Below are positions 37,069-46,734 of a stretch of DNA of 64,000 nucleotides, piece by piece. The position numbers and the translations under genes are program-made. The notes below the pieces were generated by a model. It was not told where the DNA came from. It did no database searches and worked only from the letters and a program-made list of their open reading frames with translations. How positions within the stretch are numbered: the stretch's first letter is position 1; each line of letters starts with the position of its first letter. The stretch comes from Andeanibacterium sp036384795 (GTDB lineage: Bacteria > Pseudomonadota > Alphaproteobacteria > Sphingomonadales > Sphingomonadaceae), in assembly GCA_036384795.1 (NCBI GenBank), contig DASVLP010000075.1:7476-71475 (forward strand). The letters are read 5' to 3'.

Positions 37069-37449
37069 TTACTCGTCGGAGCCCGAAACGTTACCGCTGT
37101 CGTCCTGCGCCTGAGCGTCGGGCGGCGGCGGGTCGCCTGCGGACCCGCTCGATTGATCGTCCGGCGGCGAGGGATCGTCGCCCTGAGCGTTGTCGATCTG
37201 GTCGTCGTCGCCGGCGTCGGCATAACTGTCCCCGTCGTCGTCGGACGCCGACTCGTCTTGGGTCACTGTCGGGGCAGGCGGGGCCACGTTGGCCGGCGCC
37301 CTTTGCGCGCTGAGATTGTCCGCGTCGCTCTGCGTTTGCGCGAGCATGCCTTTGTCGTCCTCGCGCCCCACCAGCAGCGACACCCCGACAAGCATCAGGA
37401 TCGCCGTCGCCAGCAGCACCCATTTATTGCGGAACACGAACTCGTTCAT
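37069..37449 (-). CDS. Membrane-anchored acidic protein, function unknown
   Basis: 126 aa: a short N-terminal cytoplasmic stretch, one membrane helix (WVLLATAILMLVGVSLLVG), then about 95 residues rich in Asp, Pro, Ser and Gln (DESASDDDGDSYADAGDDDQ) that should be disordered. Convergent with the acidic protein at 36709, from which only 15 bp separate it. Confidence 0.6.
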   Translation of the reverse strand: MNEFVFRNKWVLLATAILMLVGVSLLVGREDDKGMLAQTQSDADNLSAQRAPANVAPPAPTVTQDESASDDDGDSYADAGDDDQIDNAQGDDPSPPDDQSSGSAGDPPPPDAQAQDDSGNVSGSDE

Positions 37450-37472
37450 GCCCCCAGCATAGCGACGGATGG

Positions 37473-40082
37473 TTAACCATCCGTCGCCGCGGCCAGCCGC
37501 TTCAGTTCATACAGCAGCTCGAGCGCCTCGCGCGGGCTGAGCGCGTCGAGATCGAGGCTTTCGAGGCGCGCGCGCAGCGGGTTTGAGGGAGGCTGGTCGC
37601 TGACCGCCGCGGCCGCGAACAGCGGCAGCTCGCCGAGCCCGGCGGCGAGGCCGCCGGTTTCCTTGCGGCCTTTCTCGAGCTTGTCGAGCACCGTTTTCGC
37701 GCGCGCGACCACGTGCGGGGGGACCCCGGCGAGGCGGGCGACGGCCAGGCCGTAGGAGCGGTCGGCGGGCCCCGGCGCGAGTTCGTGGAGCAGGACCAGC
37801 TCGCCCTTCCACTCGCGCGCCCGCACATGGTGCAGCGACAGCGCGTCGCATGTCTCCGCCAGGCGCGAGAGCTCGTGGTAGTGGGTCGCGAACAGGCAGC
37901 GGCAGCGGAGCGTCTCGTGCACCGCCTCGGCTACCGCCCAGGCGAGCGCAAGGCCGTCGTAGGTCGAAGTCCCCCGCCCGACTTCGTCGAGGACCACGAA
38001 GCTGTTCTCGCTTGCCTGGGCGAGGATCGCCGCCGTCTCGACCATCTCGACCATGAACGTCGAACGCCCGCGTGCGAGGTTGTCCGACGCGCCGACGCGG
38101 CTGAACAAGCGGTCGACCAGGCCCACGACGGCGCCGGCAGCGGGCACGAACGAGCCCGCTTGGGCCAAGAGCACGATCAGCGCGTTCTGCCTGAGGAACG
38201 TCGACTTGCCGCCCATGTTCGGGCCGCCGATCAGCCACAGGCGGTCGGCCGGGGCGAGGCAGCAATCGTTGGCGATGAACCGCTCGCCGACCGCGGCCAG
38301 CGCCGTCTCGACCACCGGGTGGCGCCCGCCGCGGATGTCGAGGACGCGGTCCTCGACGACCTCCGGCCGGCACCAGCCGCCTTCGGCTGCGCGTTCGGCA
38401 AGCGCCGCGGCGACGTCGATCCGCGCGAGCGCCGCGGCGGTCGCCGCGATCGCCTCGCGCGCGGCGACGACTTCGCCGGTCAGCTCCTCGAAATGCGCTT
38501 CCTCGGCGGCCAGCGCGTGGCCGCCGGCCTCGGCGATCCGCGCCGCTTCCTCGTGCAGGTGCAGCGAATTGAAGCGCACCGCGCCGGCCATCGTTTGGCG
38601 GTGGGTAAAGCCGCTGTCGGGCGCCATCAGCCGGTCGGCGTGCTTCGCCGGAACCTCGATGAAGTAGCCGAGCACGCCGTTGTGGCGGATCTTCAGCGCG
38701 GGGATGCCGGTCTCGTCGCGGTAACGCGCTTCCATCGCCGCGATCGCCCGGCGCGAATTGCCCGAGGCGGCGCGCAGTTCGTCGAGCGCGTGGTCGTAGC
38801 CTTCGGCGATGAAGCCCCCCTGGCCGCGCTCGGTCGGCGGCGACGGCACCAGCGCCCGGGCGAGATGGTCGACGAGCGCGCCGTGCCCGCCGAGCATCGG
38901 CAGGAGCCGTTCGAGCAGGGCCGGACGGTCGGGCTTGCCCTGCAGATGGTCGCGAATCCGCCGGGCTTCGGACAAGCCGTCGCGCACCTGGCCCAGATCG
39001 CGCGGGCTGCCCCGCCCGGCGACAATCCGTCCGAGCGCGCGGCCGATGTCGGGCGCCGCGCGCAACACCTCGCGCAAGTCGGCGCGCAGCAACGGATCGG
39101 CGTGGAACCACTGCACCAGCGTTAGCCGCGCCTCGATCTCGCCGCGGAGCGTCAGCGGCGCCGAGAGGTCCTCGGCAAGCTGGCGCGCGCCCGCCCCCGT
39201 CACGCAGCGGTCGACCGCCGCGAGCAGGCTTCCCGTCCGTCCGCCTTGTTGCGACGCGAGGATTTCAAGGCTCGCCCGCGTGGCTTCGTCCATCGCCAGC
39301 CGCTCGGCGCCCGCGCGTGCCGCAGGCGGCAGCAGGAACGGCAATTTCCCGCGGCCCGCATGATCGAGGTAAGCGATCAGCCCCCCTGCCGCGGCGAGCA
39401 TCGCACGGCTGAAGCTCCCGAACCCGTCGAGCGTCGCGACCTGGTGAAGTTCCTTCAGGCGCCGTTCGCCTTCGTCGCTCGCGAATTCGCCGCGCGGACG
39501 CCAGCTCGCGACCTCGGGGGGCGCGCCGGGCCATTCCTCGGGCGCCACCAGCTCGCAGGCGCCGACGCGCGCGAGCGCGGCGCCGAGCGCGGCAGGCGCG
39601 CATTCCTCGAGCTCCATCCGCCCGGTCGAGATGTCGCAGCTGGCGATGCCGATCGTGCCGCGCACCTCGCAGACCGCCGCGAGCACGTTCGCGCGGCGCG
39701 GCTCGAGCAGCGCTTCCTCGGTCAGCGTGCCCGCGGTCACGAAGCGGACGATGTCGCGCTTCACCAGCGCCTTGGAACCCCCGCGCGCTTTCGCCTGTTC
39801 GGGGCTTTCGACCTGCTCGGCGATCGCCACCCGGCAGCCGGCCTTGATCAGCCGCGCGAGATAGCTCTCGGCCGAATGCACCGGCACGCCGCACATCGGG
39901 ATCGGCGCGCCGCCGTGCTCGCCCCGGCTGGTGAGCGCGATGTCGAGCACCTGGCTCGCCCGGCGCGCGTCATCGAAGAACAGCTCGAAGAAGTCGCCCA
40001 TCCGGTAGAACAGCAGGCAATCGCCTGCTTCGCGCTTCAGCGCGAAGTACTGCGCCATCATCGGGGTCGTCTCGCCGCCCAT
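37473..40082 (-). CDS. mutS: DNA mismatch repair protein MutS
   Basis: 869 aa. Mismatch-contact motif appears as GDFFELF (F-x-E). The ATPase has Walker A GGPNMGGKSTFLRQ, Walker B FVVLDEVGRGTSTYDG and the HYHEL motif in FATHYHELSRL. The C-terminal tail with SPREALELLYELKRL is the tetramer/beta-clamp region. Divergent from malic enzyme; no MutL in the window. Confidence 0.97.
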   Translation of the reverse strand: MGGETTPMMAQYFALKREAGDCLLFYRMGDFFELFFDDARRASQVLDIALTSRGEHGGAPIPMCGVPVHSAESYLARLIKAGCRVAIAEQVESPEQAKARGGSKALVKRDIVRFVTAGTLTEEALLEPRRANVLAAVCEVRGTIGIASCDISTGRMELEECAPAALGAALARVGACELVAPEEWPGAPPEVASWRPRGEFASDEGERRLKELHQVATLDGFGSFSRAMLAAAGGLIAYLDHAGRGKLPFLLPPAARAGAERLAMDEATRASLEILASQQGGRTGSLLAAVDRCVTGAGARQLAEDLSAPLTLRGEIEARLTLVQWFHADPLLRADLREVLRAAPDIGRALGRIVAGRGSPRDLGQVRDGLSEARRIRDHLQGKPDRPALLERLLPMLGGHGALVDHLARALVPSPPTERGQGGFIAEGYDHALDELRAASGNSRRAIAAMEARYRDETGIPALKIRHNGVLGYFIEVPAKHADRLMAPDSGFTHRQTMAGAVRFNSLHLHEEAARIAEAGGHALAAEEAHFEELTGEVVAAREAIAATAAALARIDVAAALAERAAEGGWCRPEVVEDRVLDIRGGRHPVVETALAAVGERFIANDCCLAPADRLWLIGGPNMGGKSTFLRQNALIVLLAQAGSFVPAAGAVVGLVDRLFSRVGASDNLARGRSTFMVEMVETAAILAQASENSFVVLDEVGRGTSTYDGLALAWAVAEAVHETLRCRCLFATHYHELSRLAETCDALSLHHVRAREWKGELVLLHELAPGPADRSYGLAVARLAGVPPHVVARAKTVLDKLEKGRKETGGLAAGLGELPLFAAAAVSDQPPSNPLRARLESLDLDALSPREALELLYELKRLAAATDG

Positions 40083-40193
40083 CGGTTTCGGGTAGCGAGA
40101 GCGGCACCGATTCGGAACGGCAATGAGGCAAGCTTTCCCCTATCGCGTCGCCTTCGGTTTGGTTAGGGCGGAAACCAATCAAGGAGGGTGCGC

Positions 40194-42455
40194 TTGGCCG
40201 ACGACGAAAACCTGAGCTTCACCAGCCGCGAGGCGCTGTTCTATCACGAGACGATCCGTCCGGGTAAGATCGAGATCATTCCTTCGAAGCCGGTCGCCAC
40301 CCAGCGCGACCTCAGCCTCGCCTATTCTCCGGGCGTCGCGGTGCCGGTCCAGGCGATCGCCGACGATCCCGGCACCGCCTACGACTACACCGCCAAGGGC
40401 AACCTCGTCGCGGTGATCTCGAACGGCACCGCGATCCTCGGCATGGGCAATCTGGGCGCGCTGGCCTCGAAGCCGGTGATGGAAGGCAAGGCGGTGCTGT
40501 TCAAGCGCTTCGCCGACGTCGATTCGATCGACATCGAACTCGCCACCGAAGATCCGCAGGCGTTCATCGACGCGGTCGCGCTGATGGAGCCGAGCTTCGG
40601 CGGAATCAACCTCGAGGACATCCGGGCGCCCGAATGCTTCATCATCGAGCAGACCCTGCGCGAGCGGATGAACATACCCGTCATGCACGACGATCAGCAC
40701 GGCACCGCGATCATTGCCGCCGCCGGCCTGATCAACGCCTGCCACCTGACCGGCCGCAAGCTCGAGAACACCCGGATCGTGGTCAACGGCGCGGGCGCGT
40801 CCGCGATCGCGTGCACCGCGCTGATCAAGGCGATGGGCGCGCGGCACGACAATGTGATCATGTGCGACCGTTCCGGCGTGATCTACGCCGGGCGCGATAA
40901 CGTCGACCAGTTCAAGTCCGCGCATGCGGTCGCAACCGCAGCGCGCACCCTGGAAGACGCGCTGAAGGGCGCCGACGTGTTCCTCGGCCTGTCGGCGGCG
41001 GGCGCGTTGAAGCCCGAATGGGTCGCGGAGATGGCCGCCAAGCCGATCATCTTCGCGATGGCCAATCCCGATCCCGAAATCACCCCGCCCGAAGCCAAGG
41101 CGGTGCGGCCCGACGCGATCATCGCCACCGGCCGCTCGGACTATCCGAACCAGGTCAACAACGTGCTCGGCTTCCCGTTCATCTTCCGCGGCGCGCTCGA
41201 CGTGCGGGCGACAGCGATCAACGAGGAGATGAAGATCGCCGCGGCGGAAGCGATCGCCGCGCTCGCGCGCGAGCGGGTGCCGGAGGAAGTCGCGGCCGCT
41301 TACGGCAAGCACCAGAGCTTCGGCACCGAATACATCATCCCCGCGCCGTTCGATCCGCGGTTGATGGAGCGGGTGCCGGCCGCCGTCGCCAAGGCGGCGA
41401 TGGAAACCGGGGTCGCGCAAAAACCGATCGAGGATTTCGAGGCGTACAAGCTGAGCCTGAAGGCGCGCCTCAATCCGACCACTTCGGTGCTGACCCAGGT
41501 CTATGCCGATGCGCAGGCGAACCCCAAGCGGGTGGTTTTCGCCGAAGCCGAGGAAGACGTGGTGCTGCGCGCGGCGATCCAGTTCAAGGATTTCGGCTAC
41601 GGCACCCCGGTGCTGGTCGGCCGCACCCAGGCGGTGCGCGACAAGCTGGTCGAGCTAGGGGTGGCCGATCCCGACGCGTTCGAGATCCAGAACTCGGCCG
41701 GCTCGGAGCTGGTGCCGGCGATGGTGGATTATCTCTACCGCCGGCTCCAGCGGCGCGGCTACACCGAACGCGACGTGCGCCGGATGGTCAATCAGGAGCG
41801 CAACGTGTTCGCCTCCGCGCTGGTCGCGCTCGGCCACGGCGACGCGATGATCTCGGGGCTCACGCGGCCGTTCGCGCAGACGATGCGCGAGGTACGGCTG
41901 GTGCTCGATCCCAAGCCGGGGGCGGTCCCGTTCGGCGTGCACCTGATGATCGGCAAGAACTACACCGTGTTCCTCGCCGACACGACGATCAACGAACGGC
42001 CGAATGCGGAAGAGCTGGCCCACATCGCCCGGGAGACCGCCGGGATCGCCCGGCGGCTGGGGCACGAGCCGCGGGTCGCGTTCCTGTCCTATTCGACGTT
42101 CGGCAATCCGTCGGGCAAGTGGCTCAAGAACATCCGCGACGCGGTGCACGTGCTCGATGCCGAAGACCCGGGCTTCGAATACGAAGGCGAGGTTGCGCCC
42201 GACGCGGCGCTCAATCCCAAGGTGATGGAGCTCTACCCGTTCAGCCGGCTGTCCGCGCCGGCCAACGTGCTGGTGATGCCGGGCCTGCAGTCCGCGAACC
42301 TCTCGGCCAAGCTGCTGCGCGAACTGGCCGGCAACGCGGTGATCGGCCCGATGCTTGTGGGCATGGAAAAGCCCGTCCAGATCGCCCCGATGACCGCGCT
42401 CGCGCCCGACGTGCTGACGCTGGCGGTGCTCGCGGCGGCGGGGGTGGTGGCCTGA
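40194..42455 (+). CDS. maeB: NADP-type malic enzyme with phosphotransacetylase-like C-terminal domain
   Basis: Oxidative decarboxylation of malate to pyruvate, 753 aa. N-terminal malic domain: YSPGVAVPVQAI, LPVMHDDQHGTA-type block (IPVMHDDQHGTAII), NAD(P)-binding VVNGAGASAIACTAL. The C-terminal ~320 residues are PTA-like (SALVALGHGDAMISGLTRP). TTG 40194 is proposed as the start because AAGGAGG lies 6 nt before it, while GTG 40188 abuts that ribosome site. Confidence 0.92.
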   Translation: MADDENLSFTSREALFYHETIRPGKIEIIPSKPVATQRDLSLAYSPGVAVPVQAIADDPGTAYDYTAKGNLVAVISNGTAILGMGNLGALASKPVMEGKAVLFKRFADVDSIDIELATEDPQAFIDAVALMEPSFGGINLEDIRAPECFIIEQTLRERMNIPVMHDDQHGTAIIAAAGLINACHLTGRKLENTRIVVNGAGASAIACTALIKAMGARHDNVIMCDRSGVIYAGRDNVDQFKSAHAVATAARTLEDALKGADVFLGLSAAGALKPEWVAEMAAKPIIFAMANPDPEITPPEAKAVRPDAIIATGRSDYPNQVNNVLGFPFIFRGALDVRATAINEEMKIAAAEAIAALARERVPEEVAAAYGKHQSFGTEYIIPAPFDPRLMERVPAAVAKAAMETGVAQKPIEDFEAYKLSLKARLNPTTSVLTQVYADAQANPKRVVFAEAEEDVVLRAAIQFKDFGYGTPVLVGRTQAVRDKLVELGVADPDAFEIQNSAGSELVPAMVDYLYRRLQRRGYTERDVRRMVNQERNVFASALVALGHGDAMISGLTRPFAQTMREVRLVLDPKPGAVPFGVHLMIGKNYTVFLADTTINERPNAEELAHIARETAGIARRLGHEPRVAFLSYSTFGNPSGKWLKNIRDAVHVLDAEDPGFEYEGEVAPDAALNPKVMELYPFSRLSAPANVLVMPGLQSANLSAKLLRELAGNAVIGPMLVGMEKPVQIAPMTALAPDVLTLAVLAAAGVVA

Positions 42456-42463
42456 GCAGCCAG

Positions 42464-43255
42464 TCAGCGTTTTCGTGCCACGACGAACCTGAACTCGTTG
42501 CCCAACGCGAAGCTGCCGTCGGAGCGCTTATAGGGCTCGACCGCTTTCAGGACCGCCGCAGCAACCGCCTTTTCGCCCGCAATCTCGATCGCCCGCACCG
42601 CCGGCCCGGCCGCGAGCAGCCCGCGCACGGCCGCGTCCTCGTCGGCGAATTCGAATACGACGGTCACCGCCTCTCCTCCGAGCGGCGTGAAGCCGGCCTG
42701 GGCGACGAGTTCCTCGAGCGCCCCCGGCGGGGACAGGGCCCAAGGCCCCGGCGCACCTGGAGGCGTCGGGGGCATGAACGACCCCAGCGCGACGATGTAG
42801 CCGGCCATATCGCACTTGTCGGGGTTGCCCCACACCGCGGCGACCAGCCGGCCATCGGCTTTCATCACGCGACCCGCTTCCTGCAACCCGTGAACCCGGT
42901 CGGCGGCGTATTGGAAGGAATTGAACCCGGTCACGACGTCGAAGCTTTCGTCGGCAAACGGCAGGTCCTCCAGTTCGCCCACCCGGATATCGGCGCCGGG
43001 ACACCGTGAACGCGCGATTTCCGCTAATTCCGATGCCGCGTCGAGGCCCGAAACCGCTGCACCGCGCTTCTGCGCCAGGCTGAGCGCTAGGCCCGCCCCG
43101 CATCCCACGTCCAGCAAGCAGGCATCGCGGGCGAGCTGAACGGCATCGAATGCCGCGTCGTAAACCGCGCTGGTGCCGTGCTCCTGAAGATCGGCCCATT
43201 CGTGTGCCCGTGCGCCCCACAAGGCGCCTTGCATCTGCGCAGTACCCATGGCCAT
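42464..43255 (-). CDS. Class I SAM-dependent methyltransferase
   Basis: 263 aa. Motif I LLDVGCGAGLALSLA binds SAM; motif II-like DIRVGELEDLPFADESFDVV and VMKADGRLVAAVWGN follow. Closest in pattern to UbiE/MerR-type small-molecule methyltransferases; substrate unknown. It is the last gene of core character before the accessory island. Confidence 0.85.
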   Translation of the reverse strand: MAMGTAQMQGALWGARAHEWADLQEHGTSAVYDAAFDAVQLARDACLLDVGCGAGLALSLAQKRGAAVSGLDAASELAEIARSRCPGADIRVGELEDLPFADESFDVVTGFNSFQYAADRVHGLQEAGRVMKADGRLVAAVWGNPDKCDMAGYIVALGSFMPPTPPGAPGPWALSPPGALEELVAQAGFTPLGGEAVTVVFEFADEDAAVRGLLAAGPAVRAIEIAGEKAVAAAVLKAVEPYKRSDGSFALGNEFRFVVARKR

Positions 43256-43437
43256 GCTCCCTGCCTGCCACTGCCGGGTGGGAGCCTATCAGACGGGCCT
43301 CCAACCGCAATGGCCGGCGGCTGCGGCCTAGCCGTTCCGCCGATAGCGGAAATACCACACCACAGGAACTTTTTCATCATATCTTATTGATATAAATTCT
43401 TTTTTTTCGAAAAAGTGGATTGAGTATTAAGGCAAAA

Positions 43438-43456
43438 GTAAGCACCGGGTAATCAC
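43438..43456. repeat. Left direct repeat of the accessory island
   Basis: GTAAGCACCGGGTAATCAC; the same 19-mer with one mismatch (T for G) lies at 60122-60140, leaving a 14-bp perfect core CACCGGGTAATCAC. The copies sit in the two gene-free gaps at the island edges. The 253-bp gap here (43256-43508) is otherwise an A/T-rich stretch with an 8-bp inverted repeat (ACTTTTTC at 43368, GAAAAAGT at 43409). Candidate attachment or recombination site. Confidence 0.6.
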
Positions 43457-43508
43457 CGTTTCCGTTACGTGTGCGTACCGTAGCAAGCATCGCGTGATAC
43501 CGCATGCG

Positions 43509-44609
43509 TCATCTTCGACGCGCCAGATCCCAATCATCCAACCGTTCGAATGCCCGATCCGCGCGCGCGACACGCTCTGCATCCCGGAACGGCGGTATTT
43601 CCCACGGATCGAGGGGCGCCGGTGCGGGCAATAGGCAGGTGATGAACGACAGATCGAGCGATACCGCCGAGGGAGCCTCGCCCGATCCGTGCCGCGTCCG
43701 CATTTCGGTGTCCGACTGACTGACGATTTCTTCGCGGTACACCGTGCGCTCTGTGCGTCGACGTGCCTCCCAATGGGTCGTCGATGAGCGCAATTCCGTC
43801 TCGGGCATATCAGGGGACACCAACAACACCGCGTGAGCGGCCTCCCACTGAAGATCGTTTATCAAACGGATCTGCGCGCCATCATCGATCGTAACGATGT
43901 CGTCTGAAGCTGCGTGCACGGCGTAGGCCGCGCCGTCGAAGCCGAAGAGTGCGAGCCGTGGTCCGAGCGGGAGGAACAATTGCAATCCCACATTGGCGTA
44001 GCCGGCGACGCTGACGCGCTGACCTTCGTAGAGTCTGTTGTGGAGGACGACCGGCGTGTCGGAAGCGATGAAAGGCGTATCGCTGTCGTTTCGGATGAGC
44101 GTCAAAGTAAGATCGGCAAGAAGGCTCGCGCCGATCGTTGCGTAGCCCACGACATCGGAAACCGCATTCGTGCGCCCGATCCGAACCCTGTCGAGCGCGG
44201 CGACGATTTCGCTATTGCCCTCCAGTTCGGCCTTGCGTCGAAGAATTGCCTTAGCGAGCTTTTCTGAGCCCTCATTGTGCTGCTCAGCTGCGCCGACCGT
44301 CCGAGCGTGCTGCATACCCAGATAGAAGATGAGCCATTCATGATCCTGGCTGTCCGGCCTCGGGAGACGGTTATGCTTCGCCGCGTCGGCGAAGATTCTC
44401 GCAGCATGGCCCTCGATGTGGCCAAGGGCGCGCTCGGCGCGCGCATCCTTGCCGTAGAAATAGTCGCGGCAAGCCTGTCCTCGGATTGGCGCATTGGGAA
44501 TGAACTTGGCGCGATCGATGACATAGACGCCGATCCGGTTGTCACCGGCTCGCGCAAACAGGCGCATATACATCTGCGGCACATAGTGATGGCTCTTGTT
44601 TTCGGGCAT
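43509..44609 (-). CDS. DUF4238-domain protein (first of two in the island)
   Basis: 366 aa. It starts MPENKSHHYVPQMYMRLFAR, the DUF4238 signature (HHYVPQ.YLR.F). Central helices include HEWLIFYLGMQHARTVGAAE, and a later part reads NDSDTPFIASDTPVVLHN, also typical (S-D-x-P). The family has no established biochemical role but is recurrent in defence islands. It is the last of three minus-strand genes (46090 to 43509), starting 24 bp after the Cys-protease-like stop. Confidence 0.8.
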   Translation of the reverse strand: MPENKSHHYVPQMYMRLFARAGDNRIGVYVIDRAKFIPNAPIRGQACRDYFYGKDARAERALGHIEGHAARIFADAAKHNRLPRPDSQDHEWLIFYLGMQHARTVGAAEQHNEGSEKLAKAILRRKAELEGNSEIVAALDRVRIGRTNAVSDVVGYATIGASLLADLTLTLIRNDSDTPFIASDTPVVLHNRLYEGQRVSVAGYANVGLQLFLPLGPRLALFGFDGAAYAVHAASDDIVTIDDGAQIRLINDLQWEAAHAVLLVSPDMPETELRSSTTHWEARRRTERTVYREEIVSQSDTEMRTRHGSGEAPSAVSLDLSFITCLLPAPAPLDPWEIPPFRDAERVARADRAFERLDDWDLARRR

Positions 44610-44633
44610 CCGGGGGCCTTCTCAACTGCGCCA

Positions 44634-45062
44634 TCAGAATGGAATGACGCCAGCCCGATAGAGTGCGATCACTTCATCGCGGTCCACGAAATCCCGATTG
44701 GTCTCAACCGACCAATCGGGATATTCATCGAGCAGGAATTCGTCGGCGAGCGCGCCGATGACAGGCTCGCGGCCTGGAAACTGATGGGCGGTCAGATCAT
44801 AAATCAGATCACCTGCCATGACCCACAGATGATGTTCATGTCGGCGATTGGTGCCCTTGATGATCCTGACGTTTCCGAGCCGATATTTCTCTTCCAGCAA
44901 GTAGGTAAGGATGAGCGATACGCTCTCACAGCTATTCTTCGGGTACGAACTGCCGAACGGATAATCGAATAGCCGCTCCTCAAGATTTCGTGCCAGAAAG
45001 GCCAGCAACGCCCTCGCGGAGCGATCCAGATTCGCCTTCGTCGGCTGTTCACCCTCAGTCAT
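44634..45062 (-). CDS. Cysteine-protease/transglutaminase-like fold protein (tentative)
   Basis: About 142 aa. An ordered Cys-His-Asp arrangement is visible: YPKNSCESVSLILTYLLEE (helix with Cys), NRRHEHHLWVMAGDLIYDLTAHQF (His then Asp), the layout of small papain/transglutaminase-like proteins. That assignment is inference. Start ATG 45062 (a GTG at 45074 is possible) follows the upstream frameshifted gene by 18 nt, so it is likely in one operon with it and with the DUF4238 gene. Confidence 0.55.
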   Translation of the reverse strand: MTEGEQPTKANLDRSARALLAFLARNLEERLFDYPFGSSYPKNSCESVSLILTYLLEEKYRLGNVRIIKGTNRRHEHHLWVMAGDLIYDLTAHQFPGREPVIGALADEFLLDEYPDWSVETNRDFVDRDEVIALYRAGVIPF

Positions 45063-45080
45063 CGTGCGTGCCACTCGCGC

Positions 45081-46090
45081 TCAGGAGAGAGTGATCTTCG
45101 GCGCTTTTCCCGAAGAAATCGAAAAACGACGCACTGCGATGGATAGGGACGCCAGGGATTTTTCGAGATCCGGCGGCATCGGCCCTTCCGGCAGAACCAG
45201 TGTTCGCTTGACCTGCGAAGGCGCATCGACGGAATGGCTGATGAGCTGGCCGATAGCGGTATAGATCGACTGCCGATCGACGCTTGTCTTGATTTCGTAG
45301 ATTTCCGTCATGGACAGTCCCTTGCGGACATAGAGGTCGATCAGCTTGCTGTTCAGGACCCGCTCGTCATTTGCGCACTGAACTTGCCGCTCTTCGAACA
45401 GCCGTTGGACGACGTCGCCATGATAGGAGATATAATCGATCTCCGAACGCCGTTGTCCTCGTCGGCGGCCAGAACCCTCGCTATTGAACTTCTCCCATTC
45501 CGCAATCGCCCGCCGCACGTCCGGGTCATCCAGTTCCCCCGGGCGACGGCATCCTTGAAGCCTTTGACGAGCTGGACAAAACGCCAGAGGCGGCCGGCAA
45601 TGTCGTCGGAGTCGACCCGGCCGATGATGATACCCGCCCGGTCGTCACCATCGTCACGGCCGACATCCTCAAGCGTTGCCTTCGACCATGAAAGAAAGGC
45701 ACTGCGCCCGACCCCGGCTTTGCCGCCGCCGATGCTGCCATCGTGCATGAGATAGACGTCGCCGGTTACCGGTTCCCGAGCGAAGAAACCGGCCACCCGC
45801 GCGGAATTGGAGGTCGTCGGGATATTCACCTCAACGGTGATGATTTGCGCGTACCGCTTGGGGTCGAAGACACCAAAGGCATTCCAGCGCCGGGGAATGG
45901 CGGCATCCTCCACCGTGCCGAAGGCTGCCCATAATTGACCGAGCCCATTCGCATAGAGGCGTTCATCGACATTCCCGCTCGGAAAGCCGATATTCCGCAC
46001 GCCTTGATCCGTCAGATGCTGGCGGACAGATGCCTCCAACGCCTTCTGCGCGGCCCGCTTCTCGCTCGCATCTTCCACCATCAACAGCAT
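45081..46090 (-). pseudogene. Frameshifted PD-(D/E)XK-like nuclease gene
   Basis: Two overlapping minus-strand frames form one protein of about 336 aa if a single G is restored in the run at 45536-45540 (C-run on plus). The N-terminal part, from ATG 46090, has GQLWAAFGTVEDAAIPRRW and HDGSIGGGKAGVGRSAF. After the join RGELDDPDVRRAIAEWEKF the C-terminal part reads NSKLIDLYVRKGLSMTEIYE followed by IKTSVD, a D...E-x-K arrangement with IGQLISH, typical of PD-(D/E)XK nucleases. It is either a real inactivation, a phase-variable tract, or a base-call error in a homopolymer. Confidence 0.75.
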
Positions 46091-46174
46091 TGCGTGCCCA
46101 TTCCTCCCAGCGTGGCCCCTCGGCCCGATTATTGCTTCGCAATTCGACAAACGTTACGCAATATTTGAGTCGAT

Positions 46175-46582
46175 ATGAGCAATCTGACTGTAATCATCCG
46201 AACCGCGCCAACGACCTGCTGGTCATGCGGTGCCGAAACAGCGATTATCTCGTCCCTCCTTCTGACAGGCGCGAAGGATGACGCCGAGTGCGCGGTCGCG
46301 GATTTCTCAGAATATCCGGCACTGATCGACGCCGTGAACCGCGCCGTCTCCGACCAGAAAGATGTTGGCGTGGTCAAACCCCGGTTCAGCCAAACGCTCA
46401 CGCAAGCTTATATGAGCAACGGCTGCTTCCATTGCGACGCGCTGTTCGGCCAGCATTTCGAAATTCATACGCGCTATGACGAGCGAGAAGCGGCGCGCCT
46501 GGATGTGCCAAGATCCGGCGAATGGGCGGAGATTTTCCAAAGGCTCCTAGCTTCGGAAGACGGGCATCTCTTTCACTTTTAG
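46175..46582 (+). CDS. Small zinc-ribbon-like protein, function unknown
   Basis: 135 aa. Two Cys pairs, TCWSCGAE near residue 15 and NGCFHCDALFG near residue 82, could form one zinc site. Between them is a helix-rich region. The C-terminus ends EDGHLFHF. Divergent from the frameshifted nuclease gene with 84 bp between starts. Not assigned to a family. Confidence 0.6.
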   Translation: MSNLTVIIRTAPTTCWSCGAETAIISSLLLTGAKDDAECAVADFSEYPALIDAVNRAVSDQKDVGVVKPRFSQTLTQAYMSNGCFHCDALFGQHFEIHTRYDEREAARLDVPRSGEWAEIFQRLLASEDGHLFHF

Positions 46583-46734
46583 TGCCCGGAATTTCAATGA
46601 CGGATCGGCTGCCACTATTGCCTTGATCTGATCAACATGAGATCGCCAAGTCCCTGGGTACTTGAGTGCAATACCCGGCTTGTCCATTGTGCACGGATGG
46701 CTGTCACAGATCCTCTAGTCTCGTACCTGATGCG

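Noticed and set aside
37713..39125. Long plus-strand open frame opposite mutS
   Set aside because: Shadow of mutS caused by high third-position GC; no recognisable protein features.
41018..43009. Plus-strand frame overlapping the malic enzyme and methyltransferase
   Set aside because: Arg/Gly-rich out-of-frame reading of maeB continuing antisense through the methyltransferase; no motif.
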